From: Drosophila persimilis
Taxonomy: Eukaryota; Arthropoda; Insecta; Diptera; Drosophilidae
Reading direction: 5' to 3'
DNA length: 64,000 bases
Assembly (NCBI RefSeq): GCF_003286085.1
Contig: NW_020825312.1
Coordinates: forward strand, 4,836,001-4,900,000
Of this stretch, positions 47,727 to 58,267 are shown piece after piece. The notes under the pieces were generated by a model. That model was not told the origin of the DNA. It saw nothing but the letters and a program-made list of their open reading frames with translations, and did not search any database. Within the stretch, counting starts at the first letter, position 1, and each line of letters opens with the position of its first letter. Made by a program: the position numbers and the translations under genes.

Positions 47727-50700
47727 CAACGACCCTGTGTCTTCGGGGGTTGTTTTCCACACGCACTCACACTCGCACCGACACTCACCCCTAAAGACCA
47801 ATTCGAGGGTGGTTTGTGTGTCTCTTCAGCCATTAAGTCACCATTTAGCGGCAACTGTTGCCATTTACGCTCCGCCATTGGCTCGTCGTGCCCCGTCTCC
47901 AGTCAGATCATTCCCAATGGAAGGCATAGTTCTGGCTGGCCTGCCTGTATCTGCATCTGCACATGTATCCGTATCTGTATGCGTACCCTTTGTGCCTGTG
48001 AGTGTGCCTCGCCTCTGGCTGGAACGAATCTTCATCTGCGTTTTCGTATTATGACTCGAGTTTAATTGAAAGTTGAGACTGCCAAAGAGCTTTTTAAACG
48101 ACACTGAATTTGTTCAGGCTAAGTTAGATCAAATTACGCCTAGTACTGTACCAGTACATGGAATCTAAATAATACTCGATTTTTTGTATCTCTGGGAGGT
48201 ATTTCATTTCTTGTATTTGCGGGAAGTGAGAATAATGTAGATGGGTTGGAAAATAGTTTTAGATTTTCGATTGTACATTTTCACATATATTTATGATTTT
48301 CTTTGTTGAAGAACATATTGTTCCTGGTTTGCAGTCAGAGTAGAGCTTCACGGTTTCGTGCTTCTGTTAGTGGTAATTCGAATTTCATCCTTTTTCGATT
48401 TTGATATTCTCAAAATTTCTGTGAAAATTTTCCCGAGTAGCGTCCAAGATTGGCACTGATCGATTCAGACACATTTGAGGGTTTTTCTATTACCGCATTA
48501 TCCCCAAATATTCTCCCGCATACAAGTTTAGTTTGTTAGTTTAGTTGATGTAGATTATCCATCTACAATTTCAGCCGTCAACGAAGAGCAATGTTTTTAG
48601 AAATACACGTAGCTCTAATATGTATAAAGCCCCACAGTTTATACCACATGTACGTGTAATATGTATTACCAATCGATTTGTTTTAAATCCATAGAAGAAG
48701 ACAAGCCCCCGACCGTTTAATGCCAATTTCATGGCAACTTATGACCCAAGTGGCTGCCACTGTCGAGTGCTATAACTCTGCAGCCACTTTTGTCAGTCCC
48801 CTGCTCCTACTCCCTTTCCTACTCCCGCTCCTAGCGTATTGTCAACCAACCCAACTCTCCTTTGAGTCCTCGCCTTGGCGTAATTTTATTGATTCATTCT
48901 TCTGCTTGTGCAAGGTCGAACAATGCCAGGATCATGCATCAACCAGGACCAGGACCAGGTCCATTCAGTTCTGTTTCATTCATTGATGCAGTCCTGTCCT
49001 GCAGCAAAGCAAATCCGAGACTCGACGCACGTCGAGCCTTTGTCTTGGCAGCAGTGTGTTTGGGCCAGGTCAGGCCATGATGCCAGACAGAGCGACGCCG
49101 CCGCCGACGGCATTCGGGCTATAGAAGAAATCGTGTTGTTTTTGGGTTACATTACATAGAATTATGGCGGCAGTTTTATCATTTGTTAACTGACTTTAAG
49201 GATTTACCTATAATTGTCCTTTTCATTGCATTGTCTGGAAGGTGCTACATTGTCATTGGCCTGGCAGCAGTTGATCGTATGTTAAGTGGCTATAAAACCG
49301 ATCACAATTGCTGACGTTAATTGTTGTCCGGCTTCTTTGGACCCGGCCGGGTCGGGAGAGCTATCGGTCCTCCACGTAGGCGATCCGAATTTTCGCCTAC
49401 TTTTTAACAGTTGTTGGCTTCTGCTTAATTGGCGGGCCGTGCAAAAAAGGACCACGAGCAGGATCAGACCTAATATATGGAGCACCAGCAGCAGCTGCTG
49501 TTGTGTTCATATTTTTGCCGAAATTCCTTGGACTGGACTGGCCTTTCTATTTGGTTTTTGTTTTTTTGGCGTTGCGTTGGTCTCGTGCGCAGGAAAAGAA
49601 CAAGAGCCAGTAGTTTCTAACCGCCTTTTAACAATTGTTTGAGCCCTTGAGATTTTCTTTATTGACCACTTCCGTTTGTTGTCCATTTCACGCTCGATTG
49701 GGTCAGAAATTTCTTTTCAATTTTCCAGTTTTCCATTTGTATTTTCTTTCTAGAATTGGATCGTGCTATTGACTTAGTTATTGTTTTGGACTCTCTGGGA
49801 TATATGCATGATCTGCCAGATCATATCAATATACATATGCAAATAACAAGTTTAGGATCTACGCATAAGCAGAATTTTCTTTAAACTCGTATCGGGAGCC
49901 CTGACTGGGACTGGGACTGGGCTGAGGGAGAAATTCCATTTTAATTGTGAACAAAACTCGCGTAAACGCTGAACAAATGAAAGCATAACAAAATGTTTAT
50001 CCCCTCCGAGGAAGAGGAATACTCCCAACCGGATTTCTCCATCAGAAGGGTGGTGTGGTACTTCAGGGAGTCAGCGAATCCACCACCGCCGTCAAGGGGA
50101 GATCGACCAGAGCCGTGCCGAGCCGTGCCGGGCCGAGCCGAGCCGGGTTGAAATGGCCAGAGATTGGGTTAATCATTTATTGACATTAATTGGTTGTGAC
50201 ATTTGCATTTTGACTGATTGTTGTAGTTGCCATTGTTGCTACTTATGCTTATGGTGTGCAGTCGAGGGTTTGTTTATCCAAGCATTTTTTGTTGATACAA
50301 CAAATATGACTTCATTATATTATATCTGAAGTAGTTCCACATTCATATGTACATATACGAGTACGAGTACATTCATATTTAGCCATGAATAATGTACGAA
50401 TGAGCTTTGAGGTGGTTTCTGGTTTTGAGTCTGCGTGTTGCTGAATAAATAGACCCCAGGGTCTGTTTCTCCTGACCGGAGAAAGTACTGTTCTATCGGG
50501 ATACAAGATTTGGGTGTATAGAAAAACTATATCAAAGTACTTTACCGCAAAATGCTCAAAAAATATCAACCAAAAACAATGGGAACTTTTTCTTTCTTGT
50601 ATTTTTTTTTAGAGTCTTGTGTTCATGAATGAAAAGTCAGTGTTAAAGGACAAAGGACAAGGGACGGCTAACAAAGGACCCACACACGATCCGCACTTGC

Positions 50701-52425
50701 AGTGATATGCAGTTTTGTTTGTTGGTCCTGCGACGGAGAAACTCAGGTACTCTTCTTTCTTAGAGAGAAGAATTCAATGCATATACCCGTAAATGGATGT
50801 TTATAGGTTTCTTTTTTATATATCTACGGTATATGGTCAAGGCCGCGCTGGACCCAGGGACAATGCTATTAATCAGGACACTCGAAGAGTTTTGTTTGTT
50901 GTGGTCAATATTGTGGCTATGTCGAGGGGCCTGCTGGGGTGTGGATGTACACTCTGATGAGGGCGGAGAAGAGTGTAACGACTGGAATATCAGAAACCGC
51001 TCCTGTACATCCCAAAAAAAGAGAGAAACACTTAAACACTTAACGTCTAATCAAATTATATAATAAACAACAAACAAAACCAGAAACGCTTCGCACCCTT
51101 ATGGCCGCCACTTACCCTTACCCTTGCCCCTACCCTTACCCCGCTGTCAACGGCCAAAGCCAGTTAATAAAAACAGAATTTACAATCATAAAACGCTTCA
51201 CTGACCCTCTCTCTCCTCGCCAGCACGCGTTGGCCTAGGTCTAAGCGTTCAACCCCCAGCTGCATAATTATTCATAATGAAACCGATTTTGCTACGGCTT
51301 CAATGATATGGTTGGGCTATTCGTTCAGTTATACCAGCTCCCAGCAGCAGCATCAAAGATACATTTGTATCTTTTGTGGTTGTTTTGATTTTCGAGGATT
51401 CAAAATGGCAGCGCATAACAGAAGTAGCAGGCTCGGATGACGATAATTTACATTTAATCGAAATTTTTACTATTTATGGCTTGAAATACGTTTTACATTG
51501 CACTACAAGCAAAACTGTCATTAGATTTTGTACTTTTCTAATTTCCAACAAACTTGATGCACATATATGTACATATATCTTTTCTGGAAAATTCGTATAC
51601 TATCGAATCTATCTATCTATCTACATATATCTATCTATTATGAATCTACTGTTTCTCTGCTATTCTGCTGGTTGTGATTTATTCAATCTTAATTAGAGTA
51701 TATATTTTTTTATTAATTAACTATGTCTTAAGATAACCAAATATTTAATTAACGAAAAATACAGGTGAGGAAAGGGCAAGTAGATCGATCCGTCAATCTG
51801 TCCCAAAAAGTGTTTGGGACATTGTTGCGAAGAGAGAGATAGCATGAGAAATAAAACGCAAAATTAGTTCTCTTAGCCGCCTTCAGACTTCGGTACAAAA
51901 TAATGTTTTCCAACACACAAAGCCAGCCAGCCAGCAAAAATGGATCTGAAAAGTGTAACAATCGATCATTTCTGCTGGCCGAAGCAACACACTGCTCCCA
52001 CTGCTTTTCCCAAACGGCTATTTCTGTTTTTGCAGCTAGTCAGTTAGCAAAGTATAATTATAATGTCATGGGGCTATAATAGCCCTTTCCCATCGAACCA
52101 TGTTACCAGCGAACAAGATTTTACATTTGACATCAGAAGATCACGATGGATTCATGAATATTCTACATTTGAAATGCTGACATGTAAAAATCTTCTGTTT
52201 TCTATGTATTTTACTTGTACTTTTACGTGTATGTTGTTAGTTCCAAAATTACACGCAATACGGCGAAGTCGCTTTGTAAGCCCACTCGAAAAAAAAAAAA
52301 CATAAATTAACAGAATCAATTCAGTTTATGTATATATTAAGAACAATTATCATCTCTGCAAGCAAGGATCGTAAATTCATGATATTCATAATCATTATAC
52401 ACACATCGGAATATCTAGAATAAAA
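47727..52425. other. ind upstream region without a recognised gene
   Basis: No convincing coding sequence. Contains a CTAT simple repeat near 51607-51640 and short GA-rich and CA-rich runs. Presumed to hold ind control elements, but I could not identify a dense cluster of Dorsal, Vnd or Ets sites by eye. Confidence 0.4.
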
Positions 52426-52765
52426 CAACTCGCTTGCCGTTACGTATACTGGAAATCAATAGACAAGGACATAGGACATTATGTTTTAAAAAAACTGCAT
52501 CAAAGGCAACCTTGCATCTGTGGGAACAACCTGATAACATTCATCCAACTGATTACGCTAGACGCAATATCAAAATGGTCAGATTAAGGTGTTTGCAAAT
52601 AATAAACATCATATTTACAAGAAACGTGTATCCGGATGTATTTGTTTAAGAAAATGTGACAATTCTTAAAAGTCTCCAGCTTACAAACTTTTGTCAAAAT
52701 GCTGAAACATCCAGCTACAAACGAACTTGTTGAAAGAATTATTCATACACTATGAACCTTCCCTA
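52426..52765 (+). pseudogene. Degenerate LTR-retrotransposon integrase remnant
   Basis: On the plus strand, 52432-52490 encodes CRYVYWKSIDKDI, typical of the start of a gypsy-type integrase (zinc-binding region). After a frame change, LHLWEQP and IHPTDYA follow (52510-52560). Near 52715-52750, HPATNELVERIIHTL fits the late part of the integrase core. The order is correct for an integrase but there are several frameshifts, stops and a large internal loss, so it is a dead fragment. No LTRs were found. Confidence 0.6.
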
Positions 52766-53030
52766 CCAAATAAAGTGATGGAAATTGTATTTAAGTATCA
52801 AATTACACCTTTACAATGAGGAAAATCACCTTCTGAATTTTACCTGTACAGACAGTTCAGATAAGTAATCAGCTTGATTATGCAGCATTCGGCTGCCGAC
52901 AATTAAGAGAGATAGGGTTCAAGGACGATACTACACCCAAAACCAATCGACATGGACACTAAGCACTGGAACATTAATATTTCTAACTGCATAACATTTC
53001 TTTAAGTGCTCTGCTTCTGGCATGTTAAAG

Positions 53031-53300
53031 TCAGAGCTGCTGGCATAATCCGTGGGACCCACCCAACCAGTCCACCCGCTGTCCCGCGCACAACGCAGGC
53101 ATATCAATGTCAAACACTCCGCTTACCTTCATCTGCAGCTTTCGCATGATGCGGGTCTCTTCCCAACGATCCAGCTCCTCCCACTCCTTGCCGCGCCTAC
53201 GCAGCAGGTAATAGCGATACATAACGATGGTTACGGCGAGGAGGAGAGCGAGGCCGGTGCCGGCGGCAGCGCCCAGGACCGCAGAACTAACCATAACCAT
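53031..53300 (-). CDS. Small single-pass membrane protein
   Basis: ATG at 53300 opens an 89-codon frame. Residues about 5-33 form a strong transmembrane helix (VLGAAAGTGLALLLAVTIVM), followed by a positively charged YRYYLLRRRGKEWEELDRW segment, so the topology is probably N-outside, C-cytosolic. After QMK a consensus donor (AAG|GTAAGC at 53127|53126) suggests the first exon ends at residue 58 and the remaining frame may be intronic. A 48-base intron to an ACAG acceptor at 53079 would keep the frame and end in GLCQQL. Product unknown; the 3' structure is undecided. Confidence 0.5.
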   Translation of the reverse strand: MVMVSSAVLGAAAGTGLALLLAVTIVMYRYYLLRRRGKEWEELDRWEETRIMRKLQMKVSGVFDIDMPALCAGQRVDWLGGSHGLCQQL

Positions 53301-53515
53301 TTTGATGGCGTGTCCTTGTCACTGCAATAGTTGAGAGATAAACAAAACAATTGCGGTTTTAATTGTGAGCGCTACATATCTTCTATGCATTCATTTCTTG
53401 TATACATTTATCCAACCAATAAAAGTGCATTCAAATCGTGAGTTTCGGGTTTTATTAAGAGAAATTTAATTGAATTCCGGAAAAAAAAACTTTTTACAAG
53501 GACTGCCAGCTCTTT

Positions 53516-53677
53516 TTAAATGGCAAATCGAAAAGTCTTCCTTTTCGTGGGTTTCTCCTTGCAGCTGTAGTTCTCCAAGATCTCCACACTCTCACATGAG
53601 GCCGACTGAGAAGCGGTGATGACCCCGATCCACAACATTAGGGTCACCAGAGCAAGCATAGCAATGGCAAGACGCAT
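53516..53677 (-). CDS. Small secreted peptide, 53 residues
   Basis: ATG at 53677 begins MRLAIAMLALVTLMLWIGVI, a clear signal peptide, cleaved probably after TASQS or nearby. The mature part is about 33 residues, with Cys in SASCESVE and ENYSCKE and a basic tail (KEKPTKRKTFRFAI). Two cysteines could form one disulphide. An AATAAA on the minus strand at 53456-53451 follows the stop. The upstream in-frame extension begins with a non-ATG codon, so this start is preferred. Same strand as the acidic secreted genes that follow. No family is recognised. Confidence 0.6.
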   Translation of the reverse strand: MRLAIAMLALVTLMLWIGVITASQSASCESVEILENYSCKEKPTKRKTFRFAI

Positions 53678-53904
53678 CTTGTACAGTCCAATGAAAACTA
53701 CTCCGAGCGAGCTAAAGAACACTAATATGATGAAAAACAGAAAAACACATTTAAAAGCTGAAACCGCACTAATCTATTTTTATTATCATTGTTGTTGGCC
53801 ACAGCTGTGTAAACTTAGCTTTGGGAATTTCCCAACTGGAAAGAATCTCTAATTCTGTTGAGAACACGTCGCTCTGTCTCTTATTTTTGTATTGATTGCG
53901 TCTG

Positions 53905-54303
53905 TTAAAAGTCTAGGTTCACATGATTCACGAATCCATTTTTAAGGATGGCAAAGCGGGGATATGGCTTGTGGTCGGTTTCGTGTTCTGGGTATTTAAG
54001 AAAATTAATTGGTTCCTCCTCGATGGGCTTATCGACAGTTGAATCATCATTTTCATCGTCCTCCACTTCTATATAGTAGGCTTTTCCTTCACCACCAGCT
54101 TTATCGTCGTCACCGGTAGCTTCCCCGAGTTCTTCTTCCTCATCGCGAGCTTCCTCAGCAGTGGGATCGATCGTTAAATAAGTGTGTTCATATGCCTTCT
54201 CACTGTCTTCCTGAGCGATATCGCCTGCTTCCTCCAAGGGTTTCGAAGAGATCAAAGCAATCCCCAAGCATCCGATTAACGATAGAACACACCACGCACG
54301 CAT
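53905..54303 (-). CDS. Secreted acidic protein, 132 residues
   Basis: ATG at 54303; signal peptide MRAWCVLSLIGCLGIALISS, then an acidic mature chain rich in Glu and Asp (EARDEEEELGEATGDDDKAG, then EVEDDENDDST) ending in a hydrophobic and basic tail (PYPRFAILKNGFVNHVNLDF). No cysteine in the mature chain. The gene starts only about 60-90 bases downstream of the polyA signal of the next gene on the same strand (AATAAA at 54393-54388), so the intergenic space is extremely short. Function unknown; the layout resembles other small secreted insect proteins. Confidence 0.75.
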   Translation of the reverse strand: MRAWCVLSLIGCLGIALISSKPLEEAGDIAQEDSEKAYEHTYLTIDPTAEEARDEEEELGEATGDDDKAGGEGKAYYIEVEDDENDDSTVDKPIEEEPINFLKYPEHETDHKPYPRFAILKNGFVNHVNLDF

Positions 54304-54445
54304 TTCATGAGCGTTCTAGTTAAAACTGTTTCGCTTCAAAGTAGAGACAAGTGTTTTTAAAGTAATTTTACTTTAGGAACAAAACGTTTTATTCAGAGAA
54401 CTCTTTCAGTGAAAGATATCGTTGTGCATTGATCGAATACACAAT

Positions 54446-54832
54446 TTAAGCAACGCTGAGGAAGCGAGGTCTGGCGTGGATTAAAACTGGACCATGACCT
54501 CCGAACCTGGGCCAAAATGGAGTACTTTTTTTGTTGGGAGCCGAAACTGTAGGGCCCTCTTCGTTGTCGTCGTCGTCCCTCTCATCATCATCTCCGGTAC
54601 TCTCTTCGTCTTCGGCATCGTCTGCACTGGGCTCTTCATCATCACTGTCCTGGCTGTCTTCTTCAACTTCTCCATTGCTCACTGTATCTGTATCCTCGTC
54701 ATCGACGGGCTCATCCTCCTCCTCCTGGGCGTCGTTAGCAAGATCAGCTGCTTCCTCGTCCTCAGCTGGACGGGCAGCCACAAAGCTTACGGCCAGGAAG
54801 GCCAATAGAGCAAAAACCATCAGAGCACGCAT
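54446..54832 (-). CDS. Secreted highly acidic protein, 128 residues
   Basis: ATG at 54832; signal peptide MRALMVFALLAFLAVSFVAA, then about 75 residues dominated by Asp and Glu (DDDERDDDDNEEGPTVSAPN), then a basic, aromatic tail: TPFWPRFGGHGPVLIHARPR. This tail resembles the C-terminus of the frameshifted neighbour at 55.1 kb (FRWPGIGPALIRPRP), so the two are paralogues. The TATA box is at 54901-54895 and AATAAA at 54393-54388. The upstream frame extension starts with TTG, not ATG, so 54832 is the start. The acidic run could bind calcium or cations (inference). Confidence 0.8.
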   Translation of the reverse strand: MRALMVFALLAFLAVSFVAARPAEDEEAADLANDAQEEEDEPVDDEDTDTVSNGEVEEDSQDSDDEEPSADDAEDEESTGDDDERDDDDNEEGPTVSAPNKKSTPFWPRFGGHGPVLIHARPRFLSVA

Positions 54833-54894
54833 TTTGGAATTTGAGTTAAGAAGCTGAATCAAAACTGCTTTCCACTGTTACTTGGCCACCGGCT

Positions 54895-54901
54895 CTTTAT
54901 A
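54895..54901 (-). promoter_or_regulatory. TATA box of the 54.4-54.8 kb gene
   Basis: TATAAAG on the minus strand, 63 bases upstream of the ATG, placing the start site near 54870. Confidence 0.6.
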
Positions 54902-55101
54902 GGAAAACCCTCGAGAATTTTGCCAGAATGAGACTGGGGGGACTGTTACCAAAATCGGGTTTTACGCAAATTTGTATTTGAACAATTGTTTGACTGGAAA
55001 GTTTTACAAACGTATTTTTCGATGACGTGTTGTTTATTGCCTATTGGGTTTCGAAAAAACTAGTGGTGATTCACAATCCAGCTTCAGGACTCCAAAAATA
55101 T

Positions 55102-55319
55102 CTATACCTTGGTGGGACGTGGACGAATTAGAGCTGGTCCAATGCCAGGCCATCTAAACCCGCACCAAGGGATTGGCGAAGTGTCCACCTGATCCTGTTG
55201 ACCATCACCACTTCCGGAGCTACTACCACTATCGTCTTCCTCAGCGGCAGCGGTCTGTGCTGTCACATATGCTATATAGCCAGAAGAGCCACCAAGCCGA
55301 CAAATATCACAGCTTGCAT
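55102..55319 (-). pseudogene. Secreted acidic peptide gene with 2-bp frameshift after the signal peptide
   Basis: The ATG at 55319 encodes the signal-peptide start MQAVIFVGLVALLAI, but the next codon is TAG (55274-55272). The same DNA two bases out of frame continues AYVTAQTAAAEEDDSGSSSG and ends IPWCGFRWPGIGPALIRPRP then TKV and stop. That downstream frame has no ATG of its own. Loss of one TA from the TATATA at 55273-55278 would join the two. The product would be a small acidic secreted protein whose tail matches the intact gene at 54.4-54.8 kb. Either a real recent pseudogene or polymorphic allele, or a base-call or assembly error in a TA run. Confidence 0.65.
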
Positions 55320-55930
55320 CTTTTCCCTTAACTGTCGGATAGAAACTGAATCCGAATGCCAATGCAACTGCCCTTTTTTCTTTACATTTCGTTGCCACAT
55401 TTGCTCATTGAGCAAGTTCTAAATTGCAAGCTGTGCAATCGTTGCATTAACTAATCAATAATGTGAGATAATCAGTCGACTGATCTGAAGTAGTCTACAA
55501 CTATTCGTGCGCTGAGCGAAGCAGCAATGAAGAGAAACTCTTTTACTTTTTCAACGATGACCAAACCAAAATTATTTACTCATAAATTCAATCTTGAAAA
55601 TAGGAATGAAAAGCAATATACAAAAATCAGTAAGGAAGTTCATATACCAGGGGTCGGCACGCAGACACACACATATTTTTTGTGTGTTTGTGTGCGCAGA
55701 CGACAGCCCCGAAGCCCCACGAAGGCAAGACCGTTGCTTTCCTAACACTGAAAAAAATGGGCTCAAATAAAGCAAAAAGAAAAAATATTCAAACGGAACA
55801 TTCAAATACCATTGAATAGTATTCATGTTCAATTCATTCTATGTGCAATTTAGTTTTTAATTCCAATAATTTCGAAGCAAGCTCAACCCCTATAAGTTCC
55901 TTGCACCGGGAATGATTAATATTGTAGTTC

Positions 55931-56183
55931 TATACGAGGCGGTCCGCTCCAGCAACGTGCTCTCTTTACGGGTCTTCTTTTCCTATGTTCGACTCGTTTT
56001 CTGGCTTCTTAGTTCGGACGTTTGGAAAAATGCCACAAATTGTGTTGTAATACATAAAAATACTCGTTGCAAGAAAACAAAGCCGCGAAGGGTATAAAAA
56101 ACAACACAAAACATCAACGCAATCACATCAAAAATGGCGTCAAAGCGCTCTCCCGAGAGAGAGTTGCGGACCACTTTGTATTA
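55931..56183. mobile_element. Small inverted-repeat element, copy 2 (unclassified)
   Basis: Left end ATACGAGGCGGTCCGCTCC; right end GCGGACCACTTTGTAT reads ATACAAAGTGGTCCGC in reverse, an inverted match of about 16 bases with a few mismatches. It shares AATGGCGTCAAAGCGCTCTCC and the CTCTCTTTnCGGG words with the element at 7307-7487. No ORF. Confidence 0.5.
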
Positions 56184-57059
56184 TTTGCACCCAGGCATCT
56201 ATACGATAATCGATCTTCCATATTATGTCAAACGTTTTTTTTTTCAGTGTGAAGTTTAATTTGCACAGAAATATTAAAAACTGATTCATGCTCCCTGCCA
56301 TTTGTGCATAGTCCCGAAGCCACACGATGTTTTTAATAAAATTAATAAAAGTTTAAATACCAACATATCCTTACACAAATTTCACCCTTGGGTGGTACAA
56401 TATGTTTATAAACAAAAATATTGTCTCTAGACCAGAGCCCGGCGGCGTCCTATGCTCATTGCATTGGAGAGAGTTCTGCTGCTGCGCTGCCACTCACGTA
56501 CACGTGTGTAACAGTGGTTGACACCATGAGTATTTCAATACTCTGTTCCGTTTTGCACTAGAAACATTTGATAATATGCGTGCAGGGGTCGGCTAGATTG
56601 ATTGGGAATAGGCGATGATGATGATCAAGGATTTAAAAATATAGTGGAACATCCATGTAACAAATCTCAAGGGGAATTCGTAATAAAGTGTTCTGGAATC
56701 TATTTCCCCGTTATATAGAAAACTTCGTTGCACGGAAGTTCGTGTGTTCTATATTTTTTTGGGGTCGGAGTGGCCGTTTCTGTGCGTTGCAAACTTTTGT
56801 CCAATTTAAGGATACCCTTCAAGGGATACTGGTTATCGAAAACAAAAGTAATTATTCCCATTTAACCAGAATTTTATTTGTATTTAATTTGGACAACAAA
56901 ACCTTTGCTTGGCTTATTGTTTTGGTGCGCGAGTGTGTGTGTGTGTGTCTGCATTTGTGTGAACAGTTGTTCAAACTGTTAATGAAATATACACGTAGAA
57001 AGTAAAACAATTAGATAATGTAGCTGTGTGTGGCTGAACAACGTGAATTTCCATTCAAG
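56184..57059. other. Intergenic region without a recognised gene
   Basis: AT-rich; a GT repeat near 56935-56948 and a possible minus-strand polyA signal (AATAAA near 56881-56876) for the gene at 57.1-57.3 kb. Nothing else identified. Confidence 0.35.
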
Positions 57060-57332
57060 TTATTCTTGATCTGCGTTGCTTTGTCCGCTCTTATCGCTAC
57101 TCTCATCATCATCATCATTATCGTCATCTTCGTCATCGTTCTGGCCCTCTGCACCATCTTGCTCTTCCTGATCTTGGGACTCCTGGTCATCTTCATTTTG
57201 GCCATCATCGGCATTGTCGTCGAGCTGCTCTGCGTTCTGGTCTTCCTCGATGTCGTCAATATCGACTGGCTGGGCCGACACTGTGGCCAGCAGCACAAAT
57301 CCGAAGAGGGCTAGAAGCAAAGTGGTACGCAT
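57060..57332 (-). CDS. Secreted poly-acidic protein, 90 residues
   Basis: ATG at 57332; signal peptide MRTTLLLALFGFVLLATVSA, then QPVDIDDIEEDQ and a mature chain almost wholly of Asp, Glu, Gln and Asn (DDEDDDNDDDDESSDK), no cysteine, end QSNADQE. It lacks the aromatic GPxLI tail of the 54-55 kb pair. A strong TATA box lies at 57392-57385. The opposite strand shows a long Ile/Val-rich open frame, a by-product of the acidic codons. Role unknown; secreted polyanionic proteins of this size occur in glandular or cuticular secretions (inference). Confidence 0.78.
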   Translation of the reverse strand: MRTTLLLALFGFVLLATVSAQPVDIDDIEEDQNAEQLDDNADDGQNEDDQESQDQEEQDGAEGQNDDEDDDNDDDDESSDKSGQSNADQE

Positions 57333-57384
57333 TGTCTGGCTTTCGTTAGTCTCTGACTAATTTGCAGTCCTCGATTTAATTGCC

Positions 57385-57392
57385 TTTTTATA
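57385..57392 (-). promoter_or_regulatory. TATA box of the 57.1-57.3 kb gene
   Basis: TATAAAAA on the minus strand, about 53 bases before the ATG. Confidence 0.65.
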
Positions 57393-57719
57393 GCGAATCG
57401 CAAATTGGCACGAGACAAGCGCAGACTGGGCCGTGAGTGGCGGTGTTTGCACTGGAGCAGCTGTTGCCTTGGATTGAAGCCAAAAATTCAAACAAAATTC
57501 AAGCTGTGTGTAAATATTTGGGTGCTAGAACTCTAGATCACGCCTAGATCAGATAGCCACAGTACAACTCTGCTAAGTAGAATCAATGATTGGTGACAAC
57601 AATGGAGCAAAAAGCCACCCTGCACACCCCAGGCATTTTGAAGGACCAACGACAAATCTACATTGATGCATAATTTCTTTAGCAGAAACCTTACCGAAGT
57701 AGCTGCCAATCTTCAGTTA

Positions 57720-57875
57720 GTTGGTCTTTTTTATATAGTTATATTCTCACTGGATGAGAGCTAGTGATGGAGTGAGATTCAGTAGTGATATCACAGGAGA
57801 CTGCACTCACAAGCCGGTTTCTCTGGCTCCTTTAGTCTCTCAGATCAAGGGGCTCATTAGGACCAACTCCCACAG
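57720..57875 (-). mobile_element. Possible DINE-1-type fragment
   Basis: GGTTTCTCTGGCTCCTTTAG then TCTCTCAGATC resembles GGTCTCTCCAGCTCTTATAG then TCTCTGAGATC of the 27975-28455 copy, in the same orientation. The ends are not clear. Confidence 0.35.
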
Positions 57876-58192
57876 ACTATATACATATATACCGCGTAAA
57901 GTTCTCATAGAGTTGTATGCGTATCCACCATAAAGACCTTTCACTGTACATGATTCATAGATATGTATGTTTATTATTATTACATTACGCTTGGTTCCGT
58001 TCCTCGAATTTTGGTTATATATTTGTACAATTGATCTTACGCTGGGTTTTATGCTTTTGGGGGTACAAAAAAACAACTACATTTCTTCAGCCCAAGCTGG
58101 AAGTGTTCTAGAAACCGTTGAACCTTGATGGCTGTTTGCGTATTGTAATCGTTTGCCCAATCAACCCGACTACTTTTAACACTCATTAAAGG

Positions 58193-58199
58193 TATAAAA
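58193..58199 (+). promoter_or_regulatory. TATA box of the 58.3-58.9 kb gene
   Basis: TATAAAA 69 bases upstream of the ATG; an initiator-like ACAGTTTC follows about 30 bases downstream, near 58223-58231. Confidence 0.65.
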
Positions 58200-58267
58200 C
58201 CCGGGTTGAGCGTCTTTGGAATTACAGTTTCTGTTGCACTCAGTAATCGATCCATCAATCAGTAATC

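Noticed and set aside
43599..48982. Capicua-type octamers (TTCATTCA/TGAATGAA at 43599, 43675, 44624 and 48975) around ind
   Set aside because: Cic regulation of ind is known, but similar octamers also occur elsewhere in the window (for example near 18217, 20474 and 23712), so no enrichment can be claimed by eye.
54481..54857. Ser-rich and other open frames overlapping the acidic secreted gene
   Set aside because: These are other-frame readings of GAT/GAA-rich codons; only the minus frame has ATG, signal peptide and TATA.
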